NCBI GenBank assembly: GCA_030844625.1
Contig: JAUUNJ010000010.1
Location: forward strand, 1 to 21,704
Reading direction: 5' to 3'
From: Roseburia sp.
GTDB taxonomy: Bacteria > Bacillota > Clostridia > Lachnospirales > Lachnospiraceae
DNA: 21,704 bases
The notes beneath the pieces are model-generated. The model was not told where the DNA came from and did not search any database. It saw nothing but the letters and a program-made list of their open reading frames with translations. Of the stretch, positions 1 to 7,759 are shown one piece after another. Every line of letters begins with the position of its first letter. Positions within the stretch are counted from its first letter, which is position 1. The position numbers and the translations under genes were made by a program.

Positions 1-2
1 TG

Positions 3-302
3 AATTTATTACGGACAGGGCTTTTTGATAAGGAACAGGCGGCGGTAGTGACGGAAGCTGTCAGAATGAAACTGACTATTCCGGAACTGATAGAGGTTGT
101 AAAACCGGATCAAAGTGCTGAGACGATGAAAGAAATACTGTCATTTCTTATGGCAGCAAGAGAGGGTGAAGAGCGAAAAGAGAAACGAACAGGCAGGGCA
201 ACAAAAGTCATAAACAGACGTACTGCCCAAAAAGAAAAAGAAAAAAATCCGGATAATGTATCAGAGCCGGAGGATGACGAAGATGATTTCAGTTTTAGTT
301 AG
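3..302 (+). CDS. C-terminal part of an unrecognised conjugative-element protein (5' truncated by the window)
   Basis: The reading frame is open from base 3 to the stop at 300-302, so this is the end of a longer gene starting left of the window. The GTG at 48 is only an internal candidate start and has no convincing ribosome binding site. The visible 99 residues begin with two helical segments of the pattern GL-x-(D/E)xxQ...P-x-xSAExMxEI. That resembles the short helical repeats seen in some accessory proteins of Clostridia conjugative elements, which is a weak inference. The rest is a basic stretch rich in Lys, Arg and Glu and a very acidic tail ending FSFS. The stop overlaps the ribosome binding site of the next gene (AGGAGG, 301-306), so the two are almost certainly co-transcribed. 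I cannot assign a function. Confidence 0.6.
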   Translation, partial: NLLRTGLFDKEQAAVVTEAVRMKLTIPELIEVVKPDQSAETMKEILSFLMAAREGEERKEKRTGRATKVINRRTAQKEKEKNPDNVSEPEDDEDDFSFS

Positions 303-314
303 GAGGCGAAGAAA

Positions 315-1367
315 ATGTCTGAAATGGATGGAAATATTAATATTAATGAAATGCTGCAAATCATAAGATTTGGCGGAGATGGATTAAAAGCTGTTATCAA
401 AGGTGCTAAATGGACAAAAGATAAAGGTTCCGTTGGAATGATGAAAATAAAACTGGCATTGCATTATCACTCAAAAGTAATGAAGAAAAACGGAAAATTT
501 AAAGATTTGAGATTACACCGATTAGAAAAACTGACCGGGGGAAATTACAGTGTACTTAACATTCCGACAGAGGAGCAGGCAGAACTTGCCAAATTTTTTA
601 AGGTGTTAAAGAAACATAAAATAGCTTATTCCGTTCTGCCTGATTTAATACCGGATAATGGTCATACGCAGATAGCGATAGATCCGTCAGCAAGTGCAAG
701 ACTTGAGTCCATACTTGATGTATACAGCTTTGAAGAAGAAAAAATGCAGATGACACAGGAACCAGTACCAGAGGAAAACAGGGCAAAAATTATACCACTT
801 GAGGAATACTGGAAAGAAGGAAAAACGGAAGAAAAAGAGAAAATAACAGCAGTCGCAATAGAGGAGGCAAAAAAAGAACAGGCGGAAGAGTTAAAAAAAA
901 ATCCTGAAGCAGTAAAACAGTTATCAGAAAATACAAAAAAAGAACTTAAAGATATGACAAAACTTGAAAAGATACAGATGAAACATCAAAGCAGAGACTA
1001 CTATCAGGTCACGATTGATGAAAAAATGATTGTGGCAGAAGGTGAAACGTCATATGTAACTAGGGTTCCGGGAACTTTTAACAGAAATAATGGTAGTTAT
1101 GATTTATTGGTTGTCGATAAGGAAAATTCTATTAAAACAAATGGGGGGAAAACAATACTTACCCATTTAAAGAAAGATGAAGAAACTCACCTTTATGATA
1201 GAAACAGAAAAGAAAAAAGAGTCATCAGCAACAAGGATCTGTACGAAAAACATTACGATAAATTTCATACAGAATTCGACAAAAGAAATGGAAGAAATCA
1301 TACAAAACAAAGAAATGTTAACGGAAAAACAGCAATCTTACATACAAACAGGAATATAAGGAAATAA
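315..1367 (+). CDS. PcfB-like (DUF3801) conjugation accessory protein with long C-terminal extension
   Basis: The start ATG is preceded by AGGAGG at 301-306. The N-terminal roughly 150 residues resemble the PcfB/DUF3801 family. They contain a gly-rich helical start (FGGDGLKAVIKGAKW, about residues 19-33), a basic stretch, and a domain in which a residue is read out from a short-range alpha/beta fold (NIPTEEQAELAKFFKVLKKH). In the enterococcal pCF10 system, PcfB works with the coupling ATPase PcfC at the cytoplasmic entrance of the type IV secretion channel. Here the next gene is such an ATPase, which supports the call. The protein is 350 residues, clearly longer than the compact family members I know. 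Residues about 155-235 are a Lys/Glu-rich probable coiled coil, and the last 110 residues form a second possible domain of unknown function. The gene ends 10 bases before the coupling protein start. Confidence 0.75.
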   Translation: MSEMDGNININEMLQIIRFGGDGLKAVIKGAKWTKDKGSVGMMKIKLALHYHSKVMKKNGKFKDLRLHRLEKLTGGNYSVLNIPTEEQAELAKFFKVLKKHKIAYSVLPDLIPDNGHTQIAIDPSASARLESILDVYSFEEEKMQMTQEPVPEENRAKIIPLEEYWKEGKTEEKEKITAVAIEEAKKEQAEELKKNPEAVKQLSENTKKELKDMTKLEKIQMKHQSRDYYQVTIDEKMIVAEGETSYVTRVPGTFNRNNGSYDLLVVDKENSIKTNGGKTILTHLKKDEETHLYDRNRKEKRVISNKDLYEKHYDKFHTEFDKRNGRNHTKQRNVNGKTAILHTNRNIRK

Positions 1368-1377
1368 GAGGTGTAAA

Positions 1378-3594
1378 TTGAATAACAGCAGACGGAAAAA
1401 GCAGTGCATTATCATGTTTATGATATTGTTACCTGCTTTTTTATATTTATCATGGAGTCTTGCATCACTGTGTGTCATGGGAGATTTGACACTAAATAAT
1501 CTGGAAGAAAATATAAAATACAGTCTTTCGCATTTTTATCTTCCAGAGAAAAATAACGATAAAACAGTAGCATTTATTGGTATGGGAATCATTGTATGGA
1601 TGCTTTGTTTTATAATGTATTACCAGCAGGTTGCAATGAACTTAATGCATGGAAAAGAACACGGTACTGCACAGTGGGGAAGCATTAAAGCGTTTAATAA
1701 GAAATATGCTGAAGAGATTGAAACAGAAAATAAAATCTTATCGGAAAACATACGGATGAAATATGATTCTTCCACATTGAGAAATAATAATACATTTGTT
1801 GTAGGTGGTTCCGGCTCCGGAAAGACTTTTTTCTTTGCGACACCAAATTTATTAAATAATCATGGTTCAATGGTCTATACAGATCCCAAGGGAAGTCTGC
1901 TGGATGATTATGGGAATTATCTGAAAAAGCAGCCTTACACACGGGTATGTCAGATAAATTTATGTGAAATGGAAAAATCCATGAGATTTAATCCATTTGC
2001 ATTTATCAGAAAGCGTTCGGATGTTTCCAGACTGATAAGAAATATTATGTTGAATACTGCACCTGCAGAAGGGGCAGTAGGTTCCGCAGATCCATTCTGG
2101 GACAGGGCTGAAAGTCTGTATTTACAGGCTATTTTTTTGTATGTATGGCTGGAATGTCCAAGAACGGAATATGATTCTTTCGGTAATGAAATATACCTGA
2201 GACGGAATTTTGAAACTGTCATAAATATTCTGGATGAAGCAAAAGTAAGTGATGATGGAGAAAAAAGTCCTCTTGATATCAGATTGGAGCGGCTTGAAGC
2301 TGAAAATCCGAAGCATCCTGCCGTTGTTACATATCATAGATTTATGGCAGCTGCCGGTGATACGCTTAGAAGTATTATTATATGTGCAAATTCCCGGTTT
2401 AATTTATTTGATGATCCGGAAATCTTAAGAATATTGTCAGATAATGATATTCCTTTGGATGAGATTGGAACAGGTAAAAACGGTGATGGAAGAACTAAAA
2501 CGCATTTGTTCCTTATTATTCCAGATGATGATGACACCTATAACTTTATACCGGGAATGATTTATACATTGTTATTCCAGGAACTGTATTATCAGGCAAG
2601 ATTTTTTAGGGGAAATAAGCTACCATTAGATGTAGGAATTTGGTTAGACGAATTTGCAAATATCAAAATGCCGCCAAACTTTGAAAAAATCCTTGCAACA
2701 TGCCGAAGCAGAGGAATTTACTGCGTACCGATATTGCAGTCACTGGCTCAGATTAAAAAACTCTTTAAAGATGGTGCATGGGAAGGCGTGGTAGGCAACT
2801 GCGACACATTTATTTACTTAGGCGGAAATGAACAATCATCGCATAAATATGTTTCGGAACTGCTTGGTAAATGGACAATTGATAAGAGGACAGAGGGTGA
2901 AAGCAAAGGAACCTCTGGTTCAGTCAGCAAGAATTATGATGTATTAGGCAGAGACCTTATGGATGCAACGGAAATACGATTACTTCCTAATGAGAAGTGT
3001 ATTATTTTCGTTCGTGGTGAAAAACCATTGATTGACTTTAAATGGAACCCGTTAAAGAAATCTATTTATAAAACTGCTATAAATGCCGGAGAGTATGTAT
3101 ATGATCCAGAGACAGAGCTAAAGGGAAAAGACAATGAAATTTTTGAATGTATCAATGATAAACAGATGGACTATTATACAAAACTGTCAAAAAAGAGCGA
3201 CAGTATTTTAATTTATGATGATTTAGACCCAGTCACACTCCTGGAGATGGAGGATAAAGAGATTGAACATATATTGTCAGTAAATGGGGAAGATGAGATA
3301 GAAAAAATACTGAACAGTCTGTCATCCGAGCGACTGGAGGAAATTGCCCAGAAGGAAACAGAGCAGATGGAATCAGAGGAATTTAATGAATTTCTGATGA
3401 GTTACAGTATGATGTCATTGCTTGATATTATAAAAAGTCCGCTTGTGGAAGAACAGCGGAAAGAGTGTATTAAAAAACTAAAGAAGCTGGGGCTGGATGA
3501 TGAGACAATTAAGGATGAAGTATCTATGGATATACCACTCGGAGAGGTTTTACAAAACGTGGAACTGGCTGTGGAATATTATGCCATGTCGTAA
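1378..3594 (+). CDS. Type IV secretion coupling protein (VirD4/TraG/PcfC family ATPase)
   Basis: This is the membrane-anchored ATPase that brings the relaxosome to the conjugation channel. The chosen start is TTG with AAGAGGTG at 1366-1373 just upstream. It gives a basic N-terminus followed by a hydrophobic segment (about residues 10-34) and a second one (about 64-82), the two-helix anchor of this family. Walker A is GGSGSGKT at residues 143-150 and is followed by YTDPKGSLL. Walker B is WLDEFANI at about 422-429. The family signature ATCRSRGIYCVPILQSLAQI follows shortly after. The 738-residue length is somewhat above the family norm because of an acidic, helix-rich tail of about 130 residues after the ATPase domain. 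That tail may be a substrate or accessory docking region (inference). The gene sits between a PcfB-like gene and topoisomerase III, typical of Firmicute integrative conjugative elements. No frameshift or lost motif is seen. Confidence 0.93.
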   Translation: MNNSRRKKQCIIMFMILLPAFLYLSWSLASLCVMGDLTLNNLEENIKYSLSHFYLPEKNNDKTVAFIGMGIIVWMLCFIMYYQQVAMNLMHGKEHGTAQWGSIKAFNKKYAEEIETENKILSENIRMKYDSSTLRNNNTFVVGGSGSGKTFFFATPNLLNNHGSMVYTDPKGSLLDDYGNYLKKQPYTRVCQINLCEMEKSMRFNPFAFIRKRSDVSRLIRNIMLNTAPAEGAVGSADPFWDRAESLYLQAIFLYVWLECPRTEYDSFGNEIYLRRNFETVINILDEAKVSDDGEKSPLDIRLERLEAENPKHPAVVTYHRFMAAAGDTLRSIIICANSRFNLFDDPEILRILSDNDIPLDEIGTGKNGDGRTKTHLFLIIPDDDDTYNFIPGMIYTLLFQELYYQARFFRGNKLPLDVGIWLDEFANIKMPPNFEKILATCRSRGIYCVPILQSLAQIKKLFKDGAWEGVVGNCDTFIYLGGNEQSSHKYVSELLGKWTIDKRTEGESKGTSGSVSKNYDVLGRDLMDATEIRLLPNEKCIIFVRGEKPLIDFKWNPLKKSIYKTAINAGEYVYDPETELKGKDNEIFECINDKQMDYYTKLSKKSDSILIYDDLDPVTLLEMEDKEIEHILSVNGEDEIEKILNSLSSERLEEIAQKETEQMESEEFNEFLMSYSMMSLLDIIKSPLVEEQRKECIKKLKKLGLDDETIKDEVSMDIPLGEVLQNVELAVEYYAMS

Positions 3595-3612
3595 TGTATG
3601 AAGGAGGAAGAA

Positions 3613-3993
3613 GTGGAAGTCGATTTATTAGAAGAAGATATAGAAAAATTGGAAAATGTAATACAGACAATCAGCAAAAATAAAGCAGTTTCCGGAGAAA
3701 GTCAGGCATCGAAGAAGATTCAGGAGCTAAGAAAGGAGCGAGAAGAATTAGACACTACTGTTTCAGTTATTGATCCACAGATTGTAGAAGAACAAAAAAG
3801 AATCGTAGGTAAATCTATTGTAGAAAGTCTGGGTGAAGCAAATTTTATGGATGCTGATTTTACAGAGAAATTTTTGGCAGTAATTGCCGATAATAAAGAA
3901 CAATTAATTTTGGAAATAAAAAGAACGGGAAAGAGAAGAGAAAAAACAGAAAAAAGTGGGAAAAGCAGTGATAGTATAGGGTTGAAGCTTTAG
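3613..3993 (+). CDS. Small charged, mostly helical protein of a conjugative module, function unknown
   Basis: The first ATG of the frame, at 3598, has no ribosome binding site in front of it. A near-perfect AAGGAGG at 3601-3607 lies five bases before an in-frame GTG at 3613, so I take the GTG as the start, giving 126 residues. The protein has a heptad-like Leu/Ile pattern in residues 3-20 and 40-52, suggesting a coiled coil. A central predicted helical region follows, and the Lys/Arg/Ser-rich tail is probably disordered. No signal peptide, membrane segment or catalytic motif is visible. It lies 18 bases after the coupling ATPase stop and 35 bases before topoisomerase III, so it is probably co-transcribed with both. 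I do not recognise the family. A role in DNA processing or transfer is only suggested by position. Confidence 0.65.
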   Translation: MEVDLLEEDIEKLENVIQTISKNKAVSGESQASKKIQELRKEREELDTTVSVIDPQIVEEQKRIVGKSIVESLGEANFMDADFTEKFLAVIADNKEQLILEIKRTGKRREKTEKSGKSSDSIGLKL

Positions 3994-4028
3994 CATTAGT
4001 ATTCAAATTGTTGAGGAGGAATAAGTTT

Positions 4029-6101
4029 ATGAAATTAGTTATTGCAGAAAAGCCGAGTGTAGGAATGACGATGGCAAAAGTTGTAGGTGCTACAGAGAAA
4101 AAAGATGGATATATGGAAGGAAACGGATATATTGTATCGTGGTGTATAGGGCATCTGGTTTCTTTGGAGGATCCTGATTATTATACTATGAGTAAAGAAA
4201 ACACAGAGAAAAAGATATGGAATATAGAAGAACTTCCAATCATTCCCGTTATGTGGCAGTTCCGTCTGCCGGATGACAAGGGATTGCTGAAGCAGTTTAA
4301 TACTTTAAAGAAATTAATGCTTTCAGATAAAGTAGACACCATCATTTGTGCTACCGATGCAGGGAGAGAAGGAGAATGTATATTTAGATATGTATATAAT
4401 TATGCAAGATGTAATAAATATGTAGAAAGATTGTGGGTATCTTCTCTTGAAGAGAGTGCAATTAGAGAAGGTCTTAACTGTATGAAAGCAGATTCAGAAT
4501 ATGACAGATTATATGAAGCTGGATTTGCAAGAGTAAGAGCAGATTGGTTGATAGGTATGAATATGACCAGGTTGTATTCTGTTAAATATAATGCTTTAAA
4601 ACAAGTATTATCAATTGGACGAGTTCAGACACCAACGCTTGCCATGATTGTTGAAAGATATAATAAAGTTAAAAATTTTGTAAAAGAATATTTTTATAAA
4701 ATTGAATTAGATACAAATAAAAGTTTTACATTGAGAAGTGAAGATAAATATAATTCTGAACAGGAAGCAGATAATGTTCTTTATTCGATTGGAAAATACG
4801 GAACAGTGGAAGTATTTGAGAAAAAAAGACAGAAGAAGAATCCACCACCATTATTTGATTTGACTTTGTTACAGAGAGAAGCAAACAGCCAATTAGGATA
4901 TACTGCTCAAGAAACATTGGATATTTTACAGCATCTTTATGAAATGAAATATGTGACATATCCACGAACAGATAGTAACTATATTACTGATGATATGAAA
5001 AATACTGCCTGTGATCTAATTGAAAAAATGGTTATGCTTAATGAATATACAGATTTTGACGTAGAAAAATATTTATCAAATATAAATGTTGATTGTCTAA
5101 TAAATAATAAGAAAGTTTCGGATCATCACGCATTACTTCCTACAAAGCAGGTGAACGCTGATATTTTTGATAAAATTTCTGAGAGAGAACGTAATATTTT
5201 AAAGTTGATTTGCGGAAGATTGTTAGTTGCTGTTGCTCCAGCAAGAGATTATTATAGTTCAAAAGTTGTGGTAGATATTGAAGGGAAAAAATATACAGCA
5301 ACGGGAAACACGATAATCAATGAAGGATATAAAATACTAGAAACGAAAGTAAAATTGACAAAAAAAGAAAACAAAAAAGCTGAAGTAATGGAAGATATTC
5401 CTGAATTACAAGTGGGTGATAAGATTGAATTTGTAAATAAAAGGGTAGTAGAGCAGGAAACAAAGCCTTTGCAACTTTATAATGATAATACACTATTAAA
5501 GGCTATGGAGATTGCGGGAAATGAAGATTATGAGCCGGGAATGGAAAAAAAGGGAATAGGAACTCCAGCCACAAGGGCTGGTGTTCTTGAAACACTTGTT
5601 ACAAGAGGATATATTGTTCGTGAAATGAAAAAGATTTTACCAACGGAACGAGGAATTAGACTTATTTCAATTGTTCCAAATGTATTAAAATCTGCAAAGA
5701 CTACAGCAACATGGGAAACAGCACTACAACAAATAGAATCGGGGGAAGTGTCAACAGACTATTTTATGGAGAGGATTACTTCACTTACAAGGAAACTTGT
5801 TGAAAAATCAAAAGAGGAGATAGTAGATGCTTCTTTATTTGAAATAAAAAGAGAAAAAATTGCTGATTGTCCGAATTGTGGTAATGAAATAGTAAGTTAT
5901 CCTAAAGTATGGAAGTGCAGCGAGTGTGATTTTAAGGTGTTTAAAATTATTTCCGGAAAGAAAATTACAGATGGTCAGGCTCGTAAACTAATAGAAAATG
6001 GAAAGACGGATAAAATTAAAGGTTTTAAAAATAAGGAAGGTAAAGCGTTTGATGCAAAACTTGTTTTGAAAGAAAATTTAGCAATTTCTTTTGAATTTTA
6101 A
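4029..6101 (+). CDS. topB: DNA topoisomerase III (type IA), conjugative-element type
   Basis: A type IA topoisomerase that nicks one strand through a tyrosine and passes another strand. Copies like this are common in Firmicute conjugative elements and are thought to help untangle transferred DNA. The start is ATG 4029 with GAGGAGGA at 4013-4020. An in-frame TTG at 4008 is rejected because it lies upstream of that binding site. The Toprim domain opens with KLVIAEKPSVG (Glu7), and its acidic cluster is CATDAGREGE at about 107-116. The catalytic tyrosine is Tyr311 in VTYPRTDSNYI. The motif KGIGTPATRAGVLETLV lies in the later core. The C-terminus has a CPNC...CSEC zinc-ribbon pattern, followed by a GKxI-type Topo C-terminal repeat. 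At 690 residues it is full length for element-borne TopB. Its base composition is visibly richer in A and T than the housekeeping block downstream, in keeping with foreign origin. Confidence 0.93.
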   Translation: MKLVIAEKPSVGMTMAKVVGATEKKDGYMEGNGYIVSWCIGHLVSLEDPDYYTMSKENTEKKIWNIEELPIIPVMWQFRLPDDKGLLKQFNTLKKLMLSDKVDTIICATDAGREGECIFRYVYNYARCNKYVERLWVSSLEESAIREGLNCMKADSEYDRLYEAGFARVRADWLIGMNMTRLYSVKYNALKQVLSIGRVQTPTLAMIVERYNKVKNFVKEYFYKIELDTNKSFTLRSEDKYNSEQEADNVLYSIGKYGTVEVFEKKRQKKNPPPLFDLTLLQREANSQLGYTAQETLDILQHLYEMKYVTYPRTDSNYITDDMKNTACDLIEKMVMLNEYTDFDVEKYLSNINVDCLINNKKVSDHHALLPTKQVNADIFDKISERERNILKLICGRLLVAVAPARDYYSSKVVVDIEGKKYTATGNTIINEGYKILETKVKLTKKENKKAEVMEDIPELQVGDKIEFVNKRVVEQETKPLQLYNDNTLLKAMEIAGNEDYEPGMEKKGIGTPATRAGVLETLVTRGYIVREMKKILPTERGIRLISIVPNVLKSAKTTATWETALQQIESGEVSTDYFMERITSLTRKLVEKSKEEIVDASLFEIKREKIADCPNCGNEIVSYPKVWKCSECDFKVFKIISGKKITDGQARKLIENGKTDKIKGFKNKEGKAFDAKLVLKENLAISFEF

Positions 6102-6125
6102 CCATATGTAGCTTCTGAAAAAATA

Positions 6126-6134
6126 TGATATAAT
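6126..6134 (+). promoter_or_regulatory. Extended -10 element upstream of the IS30 transposase
   Basis: TGATATAAT gives a TGn plus perfect TATAAT (6129-6134). No good -35 box is found 16-18 bases upstream, which fits an extended -10 promoter. If the left terminal repeat begins at 6140, this promoter lies just outside the insertion sequence and transcription would start at about its edge. In that case the transposase would be read from flanking DNA. Confidence 0.45.
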
Positions 6135-6139
6135 AAATT

Positions 6140-6159
6140 TGTCGAATTTAATTACACAA
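6140..6159 (+). repeat. Candidate left terminal inverted repeat of the IS30 element
   Basis: Pairs with 7383-7402 in inverted orientation, 16 of 20 positions identical. It ends just before the transposase ribosome binding site. Confidence 0.55.
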
Positions 6160-6174
6160 AAGAGGGGGATTGAT

Positions 6175-7227
6175 ATGGGGAAAGTATTTAATCAACTAAC
6201 AAGATACGAACGGATGAAGATAGAAGCATTATATGAAGCTGGATTTAATGGAAGGCAGATAGCAAAACAACTTGGCAGGCATCATACAACAATTTATCGT
6301 GAATTAAAAAATGGAATGACCACAAAGCGTGATCATAGAACCTGGAAAGAAAATGACATATATAGTGCAGATTTAGGACAAATGAGATATGAAAAAGCAA
6401 AAAAGAATTGTGGGCGAGATCTGAAAATTGGAAAAGACCTTAAATTCGTTAAATTCGCAGAGAAAAAGATAATAAAAGAACATTATTCACCAGAAGCGGT
6501 ATTATTTTATATTAAAGAAAATAATATACAGTTTGATACAGATATTTGTGTTTCTACTTTTTATAATTATATTAGAAATGGAGTATTTTTAAATCTAACA
6601 ATGGTAGACTGTCCAAACCATAAACAGAAGAAAAAGAAAAAAACACAAAAAGTACAGAAGAAATTATCGAAAGGTACAAGCATAGATGAGAGACCGAAAG
6701 AAATTGATGAACGCAACGAATACGGGCATTGGGAAATGGATTCTGTAGTTGGACCTCAAAAAGAGGGAAAGAAAGCATTGATTGTTTTAACTGAAAGAAA
6801 AACTAGAGATGAAATCGTTATGCTTGTAAAAGATCATACAGCGGCAGAGGTGGTTAGAACTTTAGATAAGATTGAACGGAAACTTGGAGAGAAAGTATTT
6901 CGAGAAACTTTTAAAACTATCACTGTAGATAATGGAACAGAATTCTCGGATTGGGAAGGAATGGAACGAAGTAGAAGAAATAAGAGAATCCCAAGAACTA
7001 AGGTATATTATTGCCATGCTTACAGAAGTTGTGAACGTGCAAGTAATGAGAATCAAAATAAGATGATTCGTCGTTGGTGTCCAAAAGGAACTAATTTTGA
7101 TAATTATACTCAAGCAGAAATTACTAAAATAGAAGATTGGATGAATAATTATCCGAGGAGAATGTTTGGAGGTAAATCATCTAAGTATATGATTCAACAA
7201 GAATTTTCAAGGAGGGCGGCTATGTAG
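6175..7227 (+). CDS. IS30-family transposase
   Basis: A DDE transposase that excises and inserts its own element. The start is ATG 6175 with AGAGGGGG at 6161-6168. An in-frame TTG at 6139 would place the start in the terminal repeat and is not used. The N-terminal helix-turn-helix contains LTRYERMKIEALYEAG and GRQIAKQLGRHHTTIYRELK (about residues 8-46), the usual IS30 DNA-binding module. The catalytic triad is recognisable as Asp189 in GHWEMDSVVG, Asp252 in TVDNGTEF, and Glu292 in CERASNENQNKMIRRWCPKG. At 350 residues it is of normal length for Firmicute IS30 proteins, with no frameshift or lost catalytic residue, so it could be active. It has a basic linker (KKKKKKTQK) between the helical and catalytic domains. 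A terminator-like hairpin follows the gene at 7256-7278. Confidence 0.93.
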   Translation: MGKVFNQLTRYERMKIEALYEAGFNGRQIAKQLGRHHTTIYRELKNGMTTKRDHRTWKENDIYSADLGQMRYEKAKKNCGRDLKIGKDLKFVKFAEKKIIKEHYSPEAVLFYIKENNIQFDTDICVSTFYNYIRNGVFLNLTMVDCPNHKQKKKKKTQKVQKKLSKGTSIDERPKEIDERNEYGHWEMDSVVGPQKEGKKALIVLTERKTRDEIVMLVKDHTAAEVVRTLDKIERKLGEKVFRETFKTITVDNGTEFSDWEGMERSRRNKRIPRTKVYYCHAYRSCERASNENQNKMIRRWCPKGTNFDNYTQAEITKIEDWMNNYPRRMFGGKSSKYMIQQEFSRRAAM

Positions 7228-7255
7228 AGCCTATACAATTGAATATTAAAGGAGA

Positions 7256-7278
7256 GGCTATCATCTGATAGTCTTTTT
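7256..7278 (+). terminator. Intrinsic terminator of the IS30 transposase gene
   Basis: GGCTATC pairs with GATAGTC (7-bp stem with one G-T pair) around a four-base ATCT loop, followed by five T residues at 7274-7278. It lies 28 bases after the transposase stop and inside the insertion sequence, and would limit read-through into scfA. Confidence 0.65.
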
Positions 7279-7382
7279 GTGATGCAATTGAATAAAATCA
7301 TTGCAATTTACTAATCTAAAAGAATAGGTCTTGTTTACAAAAAATCTCCTCAAAAAACATAAAAAATGAAAATTAGAAAAAA

Positions 7383-7402
7383 GTGTGCAATTAAACTTGA
7401 CA
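7383..7402 (-). repeat. Candidate right terminal inverted repeat of the IS30 element
   Basis: Its reverse complement matches 6140-6159 at 16 of 20 positions. The outer end is 32 bases from the scfA -35 box. Confidence 0.55.
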
Positions 7403-7434
7403 TTTTCATGGATAAGAATAAGCTAAAAAAACGT

Positions 7435-7462
7435 TTGAAAAAATAGCGTAGTGTGTTATAAT
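7435..7462 (+). promoter_or_regulatory. Promoter of scfA
   Basis: TTGAAA (7435-7440), a 16-base spacer, and TATAAT (7457-7462) preceded by TG at 7454-7455, so it is also an extended -10. Transcription would start near 7470, leaving a leader of about 48 bases before the scfA ATG. The region is outside the predicted end of the insertion sequence. Confidence 0.75.
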
Positions 7463-7517
7463 AGCGTAAGAATTGTGCTTATTGCATATAAGACAAAAAA
7501 AGCTTGGGAGGAATACC

Positions 7518-7658
7518 ATGAAACATATTAAGACATTAACAGGAAAAACATTAAAGGAAACAATGAAGAAGGGCGGATGCGGTGAATGCCAGACATCATG
7601 CCAGTCAGCATGTAAGACTTCCTGTACAGTAGGAAATCAGACTTGTGAAAACAAGTAA
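7518..7658 (+). CDS. scfA: SCIFF (six cysteines in forty-five residues) ranthipeptide precursor
   Basis: A 46-residue ribosomally made precursor peptide. The start is ATG 7518 with GGGAGG at 7506-7511. The N-terminal leader (KHIKTLTGKTLKETMKKG) is the conserved SCIFF leader recognised by the maturase. The core has exactly six cysteines at 21, 24, 28, 32, 36 and 43, in the GGCGECQTSCQSACKTSC context. The radical SAM maturase gene follows directly, as in essentially all SCIFF loci. In the characterised Clostridium thermocellum homologue CteA, a thioether joins Cys32 and Thr37. Here Cys32 and Thr37 are at the same numbers, so the same crosslink is expected (inference). SCIFF peptides are nearly universal in Clostridia. 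Their function is unsettled, with a signalling role reported in some clostridia. No dedicated exporter or leader protease is visible nearby. Confidence 0.95.
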   Translation: MKHIKTLTGKTLKETMKKGGCGECQTSCQSACKTSCTVGNQTCENK

Positions 7659-7682
7659 TACACGAATAAAAAGAATTTTGTT

Positions 7683-7715
7683 TATAACAGAGCCGAGATT
7701 TTCGACTCTGTTATA
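7683..7715 (+). promoter_or_regulatory. Strong hairpin in the scfA-scfB spacer (partial terminator or RNA-stability element)
   Basis: TATAACAGAG (7683-7692) pairs perfectly with CTCTGTTATA (7706-7715). An inner CGA/TCG extends the stem past one mismatch. The 3' side has no run of T, so it is not a standard terminator. It may instead slow polymerase or protect the 3' end of a short scfA message. That would keep the peptide message in excess over its enzyme. Confidence 0.6.
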
Positions 7716-7759
7716 ATGCGTTTTGAAAACTAAATAACAGATACGGAGGATAGATTACA

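Larger units (their letters stand above)
6140..7402 (+). mobile_element. IS30-family insertion sequence, apparently complete
   Basis: One transposase gene occupies nearly all of the element. Candidate terminal repeats are 6140-6159 and 7383-7402. The reverse complement of the right copy matches the left at 16 of 20 positions and starts TGTC on both sides. Nothing outside these limits is complementary, which supports the boundaries. Each end is flanked outward by TT (6138-6139 and 7403-7404), a possible 2-bp target duplication. IS30 elements commonly make 2-3 bp duplications, but a TT match in such AT-rich DNA is weak proof. The element sits exactly between the conjugative module and the scfA promoter. 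Confidence 0.62.

Noticed and set aside
7473..7517. Longer scfA with an upstream start at 7473
   Set aside because: The ribosome binding site GGGAGG at 7506-7511 lies after it, and the conserved leader begins MKHIKTLTGKT at 7518.
7712..7717. TATAAT as a separate scfB promoter
   Set aside because: The hexamer is part of the hairpin stem, and no -35 box is found 16-18 bases upstream.
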